From an uncultured Rhodocyclaceae bacterium (GTDB taxonomy: Bacteria > Pseudomonadota > Gammaproteobacteria > Burkholderiales > Rhodocyclaceae): a DNA stretch of 14,338 bases. Below, one piece after another: positions 1 through 6,222 of this stretch. The stretch lies in NCBI GenBank assembly GCA_937892345.1, contig CALAGF010000327.1, positions 1 through 14,338 on the forward strand, read 5' to 3'. Numbering within the stretch: position 1 is the first letter of the stretch; each line of letters starts with the position of its first letter. A program made the position numbers and the translations under genes. The notes beneath the pieces were generated by a model. That model searched no databases, had not been told where the DNA came from, and was given only the letters and a program-made list of their open reading frames with translations.

Positions 1-48
1 CTGCGATCCTCAATACATTTGTTTGTGTGCAGCGCAACATTATAGCGT
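1..48 (-). promoter_or_regulatory. Possible promoter and ribosome site for a gene just beyond the left edge
   Basis: On the minus strand, bases 44-39 read TATAAT inside GCTATAATG, a perfect -10 hexamer. Bases 11-7 read GAGGA, a good ribosome binding sequence. A start codon at the expected 6-9 base spacing would fall just outside the window. No convincing -35 element is visible; the expected position lies in the terminator hairpin at 49-76. I infer that a new leftward transcription unit starts here, immediately behind the PHA operon terminator. Its gene cannot be identified; phasin or phaR would be usual neighbours of such operons, but that is a guess. Confidence 0.35.
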
Positions 49-76
49 AAAAAATGGGCGCCCGGAGGCGCCCATT
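49..76 (-). terminator. Rho-independent terminator of the PHA operon
   Basis: A perfect 10-base-pair GC-rich stem (53-62 paired with 67-76) encloses a four-base loop. On the minus strand it is followed directly by six T residues (54-49). Read on the minus strand the loop and its closing pair are C(UCCG)G, a member of the unusually stable UNCG tetraloop class. The structure lies 54 bases past the last reductase stop codon and points in the right direction to end the phaC-phaB-phaB transcript. Confidence 0.85.
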
Positions 77-93
77 AACTGCTGCATTGCAAA

Positions 94-119
94 ATTTCAG
101 CAATATTTCATGCTGAAAT
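94..119 (-). terminator. Hairpin directly after the distal phaB, possible first terminator or 3'-end stabiliser
   Basis: A perfect 9-base inverted repeat, ATTTCAGCA (94-102) and TGCTGAAAT (111-119), with an eight-base loop, starts 10 bases after the phaB stop codon. On the minus strand it is followed by only a short T stretch (about four) and the stem is AT-rich. It would therefore be a weak terminator alone. It sits just upstream of the strong hairpin at 49-76, giving a tandem arrangement. Confidence 0.45.
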
Positions 120-129
120 CAGCACCCGC

Positions 130-873
130 TTACTGGTAGTACAGGCCGCCGTTGATGTTGATGGTGGCGCCGGTGGTGAAGCCGGACAGGTCGTTCGACA
201 GGTAGGCGCAGGCGTAGCCGATTTCTTCCGGCTTGGCCAGGCGCTTCATCGGGACGGAGTCGACGATGGTCTGCAGAACTTCCGGCTTGATGGCCATGAC
301 CATCTTGGTGGCGACGTAGCCCGGTGCGATGGCGTTGACGGTCACGCCCTTGGCGGCCAGTTCGGCAGCCAGTGCCTTGGTGAAACCGATGACGCCAGCC
401 TTGGCAGCGGAGTAATTGGTCTGGCCAGCCTGACCCTTGACGCCGTTGACGGAGGAGATGTTGATGATGCGGCCCCAGCCACGATCAGCCATCTTGGCGG
501 ACACTTGCTTGGTCATGTTGAACAGCGAGGTCAGGTTGGTAGCGATCACGGCATCCCAGCCATCTTTTTCCATCTTGGCAAACATGCGGTCACGGGTGAT
601 GCCGGCATTGTTCACGAGGATGTCGACCTGACCGCAAGCGGCTTCGGCTTCGGCAACCATCTTCTGGCAATCTTCCAGCGAAGAAACGTCCCCGGCGACG
701 CAGACGAAATCATTGAAACCGGCTTCAGCCATTTCGGCCAGCCAAGCGTCCTTGTTGTCGAATTGCGGGTGATAGGAGGCAACCACCTTGTGACCGGCCT
801 TGGCCAATTCCTGGCAAATGGCGGTACCCAGACCACCCATAGCACCGGTAACGAGAGCAACACGTTGCGTCAT
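130..873 (-). CDS. phaB: Acetoacetyl-CoA reductase (distal copy)
   Basis: This is an NADPH-dependent reductase that converts acetoacetyl-CoA to (R)-3-hydroxybutyryl-CoA, the monomer used by PHA synthase. The 247-residue protein is a short-chain dehydrogenase. It has the nucleotide-binding glycine motif TGAMGGLG near residue 9, the NNAG motif near 88-91, catalytic Ser140/Ser141 in ISSVNG, and Tyr154 and Lys158 in the YSAAK motif. The family-typical ITRDRMF and GYVATKMV segments and a C-terminal NGGLYYQ are also present. Length matches known PhaB (about 246 residues). The start is supported by AAGGAAGG about seven bases upstream. It is the third gene of a leftward operon behind phaC and a second reductase, and is separated from the latter by 44 bases and a terminator-like hairpin (906-936), so it may be expressed at a lower level. 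Some related reductases act on other 3-ketoacyl thioesters, but the phaC linkage favours PhaB. Confidence 0.93.
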   Translation of the reverse strand: MTQRVALVTGAMGGLGTAICQELAKAGHKVVASYHPQFDNKDAWLAEMAEAGFNDFVCVAGDVSSLEDCQKMVAEAEAACGQVDILVNNAGITRDRMFAKMEKDGWDAVIATNLTSLFNMTKQVSAKMADRGWGRIINISSVNGVKGQAGQTNYSAAKAGVIGFTKALAAELAAKGVTVNAIAPGYVATKMVMAIKPEVLQTIVDSVPMKRLAKPEEIGYACAYLSNDLSGFTTGATININGGLYYQ

Positions 874-905
874 AACTTTTCCTTCCTTGTTGATAAAGCG
901 GGGTT

Positions 906-936
906 AAAAAACACCGGTCAGAACATGTGCTGACCG
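906..936 (-). terminator. Terminator-like hairpin between the two phaB genes
   Basis: On the minus strand CGGTCAG (936-930) pairs perfectly with CTGACCG (921-915) around an eight-base loop. After three bases (GTG) a run of six T residues follows (911-906). The stem contains the last codons and the stop codon of the upstream phaB, so translation to the stop would disrupt it. This is the shape of an intrinsic terminator or attenuator inside the operon. I infer that it reduces read-through into the distal phaB. No promoter for that gene was recognised in the following 32 bases. Confidence 0.6.
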
Positions 937-1658
937 CCGTTAATGGAGATGTTGGCACCAGTCACGAATGCTGCCTCATCCGAGGCAAGATAGGCAACCA
1001 GCCCAGCGATTTCTTCCGGTTTGCCCAGTCGATTGACGGGGATTTGCGGCAGAATTTTTGAATCCAGAATTTCCTGCGGAATGGCGGTGACCATCTTGGT
1101 CCCGATATATCCCGGGGAAATGGTGTTGACCGTCACACCCTGCTTGGCTACTTCAAGCGCCAATGCCTTGGTGAAACCATGCATGCCAGCCTTGGCAGCC
1201 GAGTAATTAGTCTGACCGAAGGCACCCTTTTGACCATTGACCGATGACACATTGACTACGCGACCCCATTTGCGCTCGATCATGCCATCCATCACCTGTT
1301 TGGTCATGTTAAAGACGGAGCCCAAGTTGGTGTTCATGACCGCATCCCAGTCGCCTTTGGTCATTTTCTTGAAGGTCATGTCGCGGGTAATGCCGGCATT
1401 ATTGACCAGGACATCGACCGGACCGACTTCCTTGCTGACTGCTTCAACACATTCACGTGCCGATTCAAAATCGGTCACATCGCATGGGTAAGCCTTGAAG
1501 CCGTAGCCCATGTTGTTCATTGATTTGAGCCAGGCGTCGACCTTGCTGTTACCCGGTGAATACGTGGTGACGACCTTGTAGCCGAGGGCGGCCATCTTGA
1601 TGCAGATGGCTTCACCCAATCCGCCCATCCCGCCGGTAATCAGTGCAACTCTTGACAT
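918..1658 (-). CDS. phaB: Acetoacetyl-CoA reductase (phaC-proximal copy)
   Basis: This is a short-chain dehydrogenase of 246 residues that makes (R)-3-hydroxybutyryl-CoA from acetoacetyl-CoA with NADPH. Visible motifs are the glycine motif TGGMGGLG (residues 8-15), NNAG (86-89), Ser138/Ser139 in VSSVNG, and Tyr152 and Lys156 in YSAAK. The PhaB-typical ITRDMTF, MTKGDWDAV and NGQKGAFGQTNY segments are present. The reading frame is open 39 bases further upstream, but I chose the ATG at 1658. It gives the standard family length and follows a strong GGAGGAG ribosome site eight bases away. The gene starts 28 bases after the phaC stop, so it is surely cotranscribed with it. It is clearly a different paralogue from the distal copy: the substrate-lid region reads KILPQIPVNRLGKPEE here against TIVDSVPMKRLAKPEE there, so it is not a recent duplication. 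Confidence 0.93.
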   Translation of the reverse strand: MSRVALITGGMGGLGEAICIKMAALGYKVVTTYSPGNSKVDAWLKSMNNMGYGFKAYPCDVTDFESARECVEAVSKEVGPVDVLVNNAGITRDMTFKKMTKGDWDAVMNTNLGSVFNMTKQVMDGMIERKWGRVVNVSSVNGQKGAFGQTNYSAAKAGMHGFTKALALEVAKQGVTVNTISPGYIGTKMVTAIPQEILDSKILPQIPVNRLGKPEEIAGLVAYLASDEAAFVTGANISINGGQHMF

Positions 1659-1686
1659 ATTGTTATCTCCTCCAGAGGTTATGGAA

Positions 1687-3417
1687 TCAGACCGCACGTT
1701 CTCTGACGTAGCGGCCCGGTGCCGGCTCGATCGCTTTATGTTTTGCTGTACCGATCTTGCGCGCGGCGCGCTGTTCCCCGGAGTGCTGCTTCAGCCAAGT
1801 TGCCCAGTCAGACCACCAGCTGCCCTTCATTTCCGTTGCCGCGGTCAACCACGTTTCGGCATCGGTTTTTACATCATCATTCACCCAATAGCTGCGTTTG
1901 TTCTTGCTGGCGGGGTTGATCACACCGGCAATATGCCCAGAAGCACCCAGCACGAAGCGGATATTCCCGCCAAGGATGCCGGTGCTTTGATAAGCCGATT
2001 GCCAAGGCACGATATGGTCTTCACGCGTAGCCAGCAGATATACCGGCATGTCCAGCTTACCGAGGTCGACCTGTTCTCCGCACATGGTCAGTTTGCCCGG
2101 CACACGCAGATTGTTTTCCAGGTACATGTTGCGCATGTACCAGCAGGCAAACGGCCCCGGCAGGTTGGTTGAATCGGAATTCCAGTAAAGCAGGTCGAAA
2201 GCCTGGGGTTTCTGCCCCTTCAGGTAATTGCCAGTGACATAGTTCCAAACAAGGTCATTGGCCCGCAAAAATGAAAAAGTACTTTGCAGATCGCGCGCCG
2301 GCAGCAGGCCACCTTGGCCCATTGCAGCTTCGCGCGCGGCAACGCCCTGCTCATCAATGAACAGTCCGATTTCGCCGGTATCCGAAAAGTCGAGCAAGGT
2401 GGTGAGCAAGGTCAGCGAAGCAATGCTGTCGTCGCCGCGTGCTTTGAGCACTGCCAGCGCCGAGGTCAGGATAGTGCCGCCAACACAGAAACCCAAAGCG
2501 TTGACCTGCTTCACCTTGGTCATTTCCTTGACGACGGTCAACGCCGCAATCGGGCCATTTTCCAAATAGTCGTCCCATCCCAGATGGCCTTGGGATTCCA
2601 TGGGATTGCGCCAGGAAACCAGAAACACCGTATTCCCCTGATCCACCATGTAACGAATCAGGGAATTCTCCGGCTGGAGATCCATGATGTAGAACTTGTT
2701 GATGCACGGCGGCACGACCAGCAGCGGCCGGGTAGCCACTTTTTCAGTCAGCGGTGAATACTGGATCAGTTGCATCACTTCGTTTTCGAACACCACCGCG
2801 CCTTCGGTGTTCGCAATATTGCGCCCGACCTCAAAGACCGATTCGTCGGTCATCGAGATGCGCCCCTTTTCGACGTCGCGAATCAGGTTGTTGATGCCAT
2901 CGGTAATGCTCTGCCCCTTGGTTTCCAGCGCCAGCTTGACGAATTCCGGGTTGGTTGCCGCAAAATTGGATGGCGCCAGCGCATCAGCCATCTGGCGCGC
3001 GAGAAAGCGCAGCTTGTCCTTTTCCTTGCCGTCGGCAGCCGGAATGACCTCCACCAGGTTTTTGAGATAGCGAACGTTCAGTAAGTAGGCTTGATGCAGA
3101 TAGTCGTAAATCGGGCTTTCATGCCATTCCGGCGCAGAGAAACGCCGGTCGCCGGGTTCCGGCGCAACACGAAATGAGGCCTCTCCACCCTTTTGTTTTT
3201 CCAGGACCGCATGCCATAGCGACATCTGCTGATCCGTGAACTGTTTCTGCAGCGCGGTCAGCGCCTGAGGATCAGGTGCCGCTACGCCTCCCCCACCGAA
3301 AGCCGGCGCGGCCTTGCCAAGAAAGCTCATGAACTGCTGTGCAATATTCTGACCGGCCTGCATGAACTGCTCGGCAGATCCCGGAAATGCCGCGTTGTTG
3401 TTCGATCCTTGCGCCAT
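1687..3417 (-). CDS. phaC: Class I poly(3-hydroxyalkanoate) synthase
   Basis: PhaC polymerises (R)-3-hydroxyacyl-CoA, mainly 3-hydroxybutyryl-CoA, into polyester on the surface of carbon-storage granules in the cytoplasm. The 576-residue protein is close to the usual class I length (about 590). It has an N-terminal PhaC_N region (about residues 100-270) and an alpha/beta-hydrolase core. The modified lipase box GFCVGG has nucleophile Cys311. Asp467 (ATREDHIVPW) and His495 (GASGHIAGV) complete the catalytic triad. Conserved PPCINKFYI (about 236-244) and VFLVSWRNP (about 264-272) are present. The C-terminus ends APGRYVRERAV, typical of class I enzymes. It is the first gene of the operon, with two phaB genes behind it. 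A TTGACA promoter lies about 40 bases upstream. The start codon has no obvious ribosome site; a later Met19 is possible, but the annotated start gives a normal N-terminus. No thiolase gene (phaA) is adjacent within the window. Confidence 0.97.
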   Translation of the reverse strand: MAQGSNNNAAFPGSAEQFMQAGQNIAQQFMSFLGKAAPAFGGGGVAAPDPQALTALQKQFTDQQMSLWHAVLEKQKGGEASFRVAPEPGDRRFSAPEWHESPIYDYLHQAYLLNVRYLKNLVEVIPAADGKEKDKLRFLARQMADALAPSNFAATNPEFVKLALETKGQSITDGINNLIRDVEKGRISMTDESVFEVGRNIANTEGAVVFENEVMQLIQYSPLTEKVATRPLLVVPPCINKFYIMDLQPENSLIRYMVDQGNTVFLVSWRNPMESQGHLGWDDYLENGPIAALTVVKEMTKVKQVNALGFCVGGTILTSALAVLKARGDDSIASLTLLTTLLDFSDTGEIGLFIDEQGVAAREAAMGQGGLLPARDLQSTFSFLRANDLVWNYVTGNYLKGQKPQAFDLLYWNSDSTNLPGPFACWYMRNMYLENNLRVPGKLTMCGEQVDLGKLDMPVYLLATREDHIVPWQSAYQSTGILGGNIRFVLGASGHIAGVINPASKNKRSYWVNDDVKTDAETWLTAATEMKGSWWSDWATWLKQHSGEQRAARKIGTAKHKAIEPAPGRYVRERAV

Positions 3418-3458
3418 GGAATGTCTTGTCTCGTAATTATCGGGGGAGTAGTCGTTGG

Positions 3459-3487
3459 ATTCTGCATACCGCTTCCGGCACTGTCAA
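3459..3487 (-). promoter_or_regulatory. Predicted sigma-70 promoter of the phaC-phaB-phaB operon
   Basis: The minus strand shows a perfect -35 hexamer TTGACA (3487-3482), a 17-base spacer and CAGAAT (3464-3459) as -10, four of six matches to consensus. Transcription would start near 3452, leaving a leader of about 35 bases before the phaC ATG at 3417. The -35 box overlaps the probable ATG of the divergent small membrane protein gene (3487). Polymerase binding for phaC would therefore cover that gene's translation start region. Confidence 0.6.
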
Positions 3488-3810
3488 TGCATAATTACGG
3501 CATGTACATCATCGCCATCGGCTGGCTTTACGTCACTTTGCTCGTTGCGGTCAACGAGTCCAGCGTTGTCGCCGGCATCATTTCTTTCTGCTTTTACGGC
3601 CTTCTGCCCTGCAGCATCCTGATCTGGATGAGCGGCAGCAAGGTGAGGCGCCAGCGCCGTGCCTACCTTGAAGCCCGACAGGCTGCACTAAACCAGCCAG
3701 ATGAGGCTGGCCATACGGCCGGTGACACCGTCGCGCCGATAGGAAAAGAAGCCGGCAGCGCCGTCGACCGTACAGTGCCCGCCACCGAAAATCGCACTCA
3801 CCCCAACTGA
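3487..3810 (+). CDS. Small two-helix membrane protein of unknown function
   Basis: The product has 107 residues if started at the ATG at 3487. Two hydrophobic segments are visible: MYIIAIGWLYVTLLVAV (about residues 6-22) and VVAGIISFCFYGLLPCSILI (about 27-46). A basic stretch follows (KVRRQRR), predicting a hairpin in the inner membrane with the tail in the cytoplasm. The remaining ~50 residues are polar, low in hydrophobics and probably disordered. I recall similar short conserved hypothetical proteins in betaproteobacteria, but no function is known to me. The frame is open upstream to 3409 and an ATG at 3421 is possible. The 3487 start is preferred because the protein then begins just before helix one; no clear ribosome site supports either. 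The last 123 bases overlap the 3' end of pgeF on the opposite strand, so the tail sequence may be partly dictated by pgeF. Divergent from phaC. Confidence 0.65.
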   Translation: MHNYGMYIIAIGWLYVTLLVAVNESSVVAGIISFCFYGLLPCSILIWMSGSKVRRQRRAYLEARQAALNQPDEAGHTAGDTVAPIGKEAGSAVDRTVPATENRTHPN

Positions 3811-4413
3811 ATTGAGGCGCTGCCGCGCCAGCATGCCGAGATCGGCCATGAATCGGCCATTGCCTCCCTCCGCAAAAGCCGCAGCGGCCAATTCACTCCG
3901 AGCGACGAAGGCCGTCCGAACCTCGGCACCTACTTCAAAGTTTCCTGGGCCGATCGCCGGGCCCAGCCAGGCCATGATGTCTCCTGGCGCCACCTGCATC
4001 GCGGCAACCGTGGCTTCCAGCACGCCATCGAGCAATCCGCGCCAACCGGCATGTGCTGCGGCGACGATAGTCCCGGCGCGATCACAAAACAGCACAGGCA
4101 AACAATCGGCAGTCATGATGACGCACACCGCGCCTGACTGACGACAAAAAGAGGCATCCGCCTCAATGCCGGGCGGCGCAATCGTGGCATCCACCACCTT
4201 CACTCCATGAACTTGCTTTAACCAGCAAGGCGCCGTCGGCAAGAGATCACACAAGAGCTGCCGATTGCGGGCAACGTCTTCGGGTGCGTCGCCGACATGG
4301 TCTCCCAGATTGAAGCTATCCCAAGGTGGCTGACTGACGCCGCCGCCCCGCCGGGTCTGCAATGAACGTACATTGGCTGGTGCGGGCCAGTCGGGGGAAA
4401 ACAGATCAGCCAT
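3688..4413 (-). CDS. pgeF: Peptidoglycan editing factor PgeF (YfiH/laccase-domain family)
   Basis: In E. coli this cytoplasmic protein corrects peptidoglycan precursors that carry L-Ser instead of L-Ala. Members of the family (YlmD, FAMIN) also have purine nucleoside-processing activity, and older annotations call it polyphenol oxidase or laccase. The 241-residue protein has all family signatures: WLKQVHG with His69, TADCLPVLF with Cys104, HAGWRG with His121, GPAIGP near 150-155, and a C-terminal GGHCT...FFSYRRDG. The frame is open upstream, but the ATG at 4413 gives the normal length (E. coli 243). It also overlaps the rluD stop by eight bases (ATGGCTGA), which suggests translational coupling with no separate ribosome site. 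The same rluD-pgeF order occurs in E. coli. The 3' end is overlapped by the small membrane protein gene on the other strand. Confidence 0.93.
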   Translation of the reverse strand: MADLFSPDWPAPANVRSLQTRRGGGVSQPPWDSFNLGDHVGDAPEDVARNRQLLCDLLPTAPCWLKQVHGVKVVDATIAPPGIEADASFCRQSGAVCVIMTADCLPVLFCDRAGTIVAAAHAGWRGLLDGVLEATVAAMQVAPGDIMAWLGPAIGPGNFEVGAEVRTAFVARSELAAAAFAEGGNGRFMADLGMLARQRLNSVGVSAIFGGGHCTVDGAAGFFSYRRDGVTGRMASLIWLV

Positions 4414-5362
4414 AACGCAAGGTATCGAGCAACTCGCGCATGTCCTGCGGCATCGGTACTTCCCACTGCACCTGACGACCACTCAACGGATGCATCAGAC
4501 CCAGCCGTGTCGCATGCAGTGCCTGCCGGTGAAAGACCGGCAAGCGAGGATCATGTTTGCCATAGACCTGATCGCCAACCAGCGCATGGCCGATGGAAGC
4601 CATGTGTACGCGGATTTGATGGGTACGACCGGTTTCCAGCGCACATTCAAGCAAGGTGCAGTAGTTGAACAGTTCCAGGCGCCGATACCAGGTCAATGCC
4701 GGCTTGCCGCCGCGGTTCTCGGGAATAATGGCCATCTTTATGCGGTTGACCGGATGACGCCCGATTGGGGCTTCGACGCCGCTGTCGCGGCGAATCACAC
4801 CCGCTGCGAGCGCCAGATACTGACGCTTGACCGTGCGCGCCTGCAACTGACGCACCAGATTGGTCTGCGCCTCCAGCGTTTTGGCCACCACCAGCAAGCC
4901 ACTCGTATCCTTGTCCAGACGATGGACAATGCCGGCCCGAGGGATATCGGCAATACTCGGCAAATGGTGCAGCAGCGCATTCATCAGCGTGCCGGTCCAA
5001 TTTCCGCTGCCCGGATGGACAACCAGTCCGGGCGGTTTGTTGATGACCAGCAAGGCTTCATCTTCGAAAATGATGTCTAGCGGAATGTCTTCCGGCTGTT
5101 CCGCATGCTCCCGAGTATCGGTTGGCACCACCAGCGCGATCTGCTGACCGCCCATCACTTTGCGCTTGGGTTCCGTCGCAAGTTCGCTATCCACCTCGAC
5201 ACACTGATCGCGAATCCAGTTCTGCAGACGATTGCGAGAGTGTTGCGGCATGAGTTCGGCGAGGACGAGGTCCAGCCTTTTCCCCGAACAACTGTCGGGA
5301 ACGGTCAGGAGCAGCGGCTCGCATGGGCTATAATCGCCCGAGTTTTCCATAGGATCGTTCAT
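4406..5362 (-). CDS. rluD: 23S rRNA pseudouridine synthase RluD
   Basis: RluD isomerises uridines 1911, 1915 and 1917 in helix 69 of 23S rRNA, a step needed for normal ribosome assembly in E. coli. From the ATG at 5362 the protein has 318 residues (E. coli 326). An S4 RNA-binding domain occupies about residues 28-75. The RluA-type catalytic core follows, with NKPPGLVVHPG (108-118), the signature HRLDKDTSG with catalytic Asp150, KRQYLAL (179-185) and TGRTHQIRVHM (244-254). The frame stays open upstream to 5482, but that would run far into bamD. Starts at 5362 and 5350 are both plausible; neither has a clear ribosome site, and 5350 avoids overlapping the divergent bamD. The 3' end overlaps pgeF by eight bases, so the two are cotranscribed. 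Confidence 0.94.
   Translation of the reverse strand: MNDPMENSGDYSPCEPLLLTVPDSCSGKRLDLVLAELMPQHSRNRLQNWIRDQCVEVDSELATEPKRKVMGGQQIALVVPTDTREHAEQPEDIPLDIIFEDEALLVINKPPGLVVHPGSGNWTGTLMNALLHHLPSIADIPRAGIVHRLDKDTSGLLVVAKTLEAQTNLVRQLQARTVKRQYLALAAGVIRRDSGVEAPIGRHPVNRIKMAIIPENRGGKPALTWYRRLELFNYCTLLECALETGRTHQIRVHMASIGHALVGDQVYGKHDPRLPVFHRQALHATRLGLMHPLSGRQVQWEVPMPQDMRELLDTLRYG
5329..5354 (+). promoter_or_regulatory. Predicted bamD -10 element and ribosome binding site
   Basis: The plus strand carries a perfect TATAAT at 5329-5334. An AGGA ribosome site follows at 5351-5354, six bases before the bamD ATG at 5361. Transcription would start near 5341, giving a leader of about 20 bases. No good -35 hexamer is seen at 16-18 bases. 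The element lies inside the N-terminal coding region of the divergent rluD. Confidence 0.5.
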
Positions 5363-6188
5363 GATGCGCAGTTTACCCGCATTCCAGTCATTCCCCGCTT
5401 TCTTCCGGACATTGACCGTTCTCGCCGCCATCTCGCTCACTGCTGCCTGCAGCAGTCTGACCACCCCGCGCGATGAGACCATCGGCTGGACGGCACCACA
5501 ACTTTATGCTGAAGCCAAAGACGCTCAGAGCGAAGCAAACTGGGACCGTGCCGCCCAATTGCTTGAAAAGCTGGAATCACGCTTCCCTTACGGTCGCTAT
5601 GCCCTGCAGTCGCAACTGGAACTGGGTTACGTGTACTGGAAAGCCAGCGAACCCGGCTCGGCGATTGCCGCCTGTGACCGCTTCATCAAGCTTCACCCCA
5701 ATCATCCATCTGTCGACTACGTGTATTACCTGAAGGGTCTGGTCAACTTCAACGAAGACCTGGGATTGGTGGGTTTCCTGAGTTCCCAGGATCCGACCGA
5801 GCGCGACCCCAAGGCAGCGCGCGAATCCTTCGATGCTTTCCGCGACCTGATTACCCGTTTTCCGAACAGCAAGTACGCCGAAGATGCGCAGCGACGCATG
5901 AATTATCTGGTCAATGCGCTGGCTTCGCTGGAAGTTCACGTGGCCCGCTATTACATCAAGCGCGGTGCCTATATTGCCGCAGCCAACCGCGCCCAGTCGG
6001 CGATCAAGACTTACCCGCAAGCACCGGCGATTGAGGAAGCAATGTACATCATGGTCAAGGCTTACGAGGCACTTGAAATGACCGACCTGCGCAATGACGC
6101 CGAACGCGTGCTCAAAGCCAATTTCCCGAACAGCCGCTACTATCAGGATGGTCTGGAGCGCAAGACCGCCTGGTGGAAGCTCTGGTAA
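5361..6188 (+). CDS. bamD: Outer membrane assembly lipoprotein BamD
   Basis: BamD (YfiO/ComL) is an essential outer-membrane lipoprotein of the BAM complex, which inserts beta-barrel proteins; it binds BamA and substrate signals in the periplasm. The 275-residue protein begins with a signal peptide: a basic/aromatic start, hydrophobic residues about 17-29, and lipidation Cys30 in SLTAACSS. TPR-like repeats follow from about residue 43. Family signatures include RFPYGRYALQSQLELGYVYW, HPNHPSVDYVYYLKGL, the DPTERDPKAARESFDAF loop, RFPNSKYAEDAQRRM, and VARYYIKRGAY. Length is slightly above E. coli BamD (245), mostly from a longer signal region and C-terminus. The ATG at 5361 has AGGA six bases upstream; a second ATG follows at 5364. 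Divergent from rluD and convergent with the DUF3293 gene. bamD beside divergent rluD-pgeF is the E. coli order too. Confidence 0.95.
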   Translation: MMRSLPAFQSFPAFFRTLTVLAAISLTAACSSLTTPRDETIGWTAPQLYAEAKDAQSEANWDRAAQLLEKLESRFPYGRYALQSQLELGYVYWKASEPGSAIAACDRFIKLHPNHPSVDYVYYLKGLVNFNEDLGLVGFLSSQDPTERDPKAARESFDAFRDLITRFPNSKYAEDAQRRMNYLVNALASLEVHVARYYIKRGAYIAAANRAQSAIKTYPQAPAIEEAMYIMVKAYEALEMTDLRNDAERVLKANFPNSRYYQDGLERKTAWWKLW

Positions 6189-6198
6189 TACGGCCTGG

Positions 6199-6222
6199 CG
6201 GCGCCTGAACGATCAGGTGCCG
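6199..6222. terminator. Hairpin between convergent bamD and DUF3293 genes
   Basis: Bases 6199-6208 pair with 6213-6222 as a ten-pair GC-rich stem with one G-T wobble and a four-base loop. It falls 11 bases after the bamD stop and overlaps the last codons of the opposing gene. There is no T run on either side, so it is not a classical intrinsic terminator. It may still slow or end transcription, or protect the bamD 3' end. Confidence 0.4.

Noticed and set aside
505..933. Long open frame on the plus strand opposite phaB
   Set aside because: It is the antisense shadow of the distal phaB, with no ribosome site and no recognisable protein features.
1659..1697. Upstream extension of the proximal phaB to 1697
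   Set aside because: It overlaps the phaC stop and lacks a ribosome site, whereas the ATG at 1658 has GGAGGAG directly upstream.
4373..5080. 235-codon plus-strand open frame opposite rluD
   Set aside because: rluD is complete with its catalytic signature on the minus strand; the plus-strand frame shows no family features.
5363..5482. Upstream extension of rluD to 5482
   Set aside because: It would run 120 bases into the signal-peptide region of bamD and adds residues unlike RluD; starts at 5362 or 5350 give family length.
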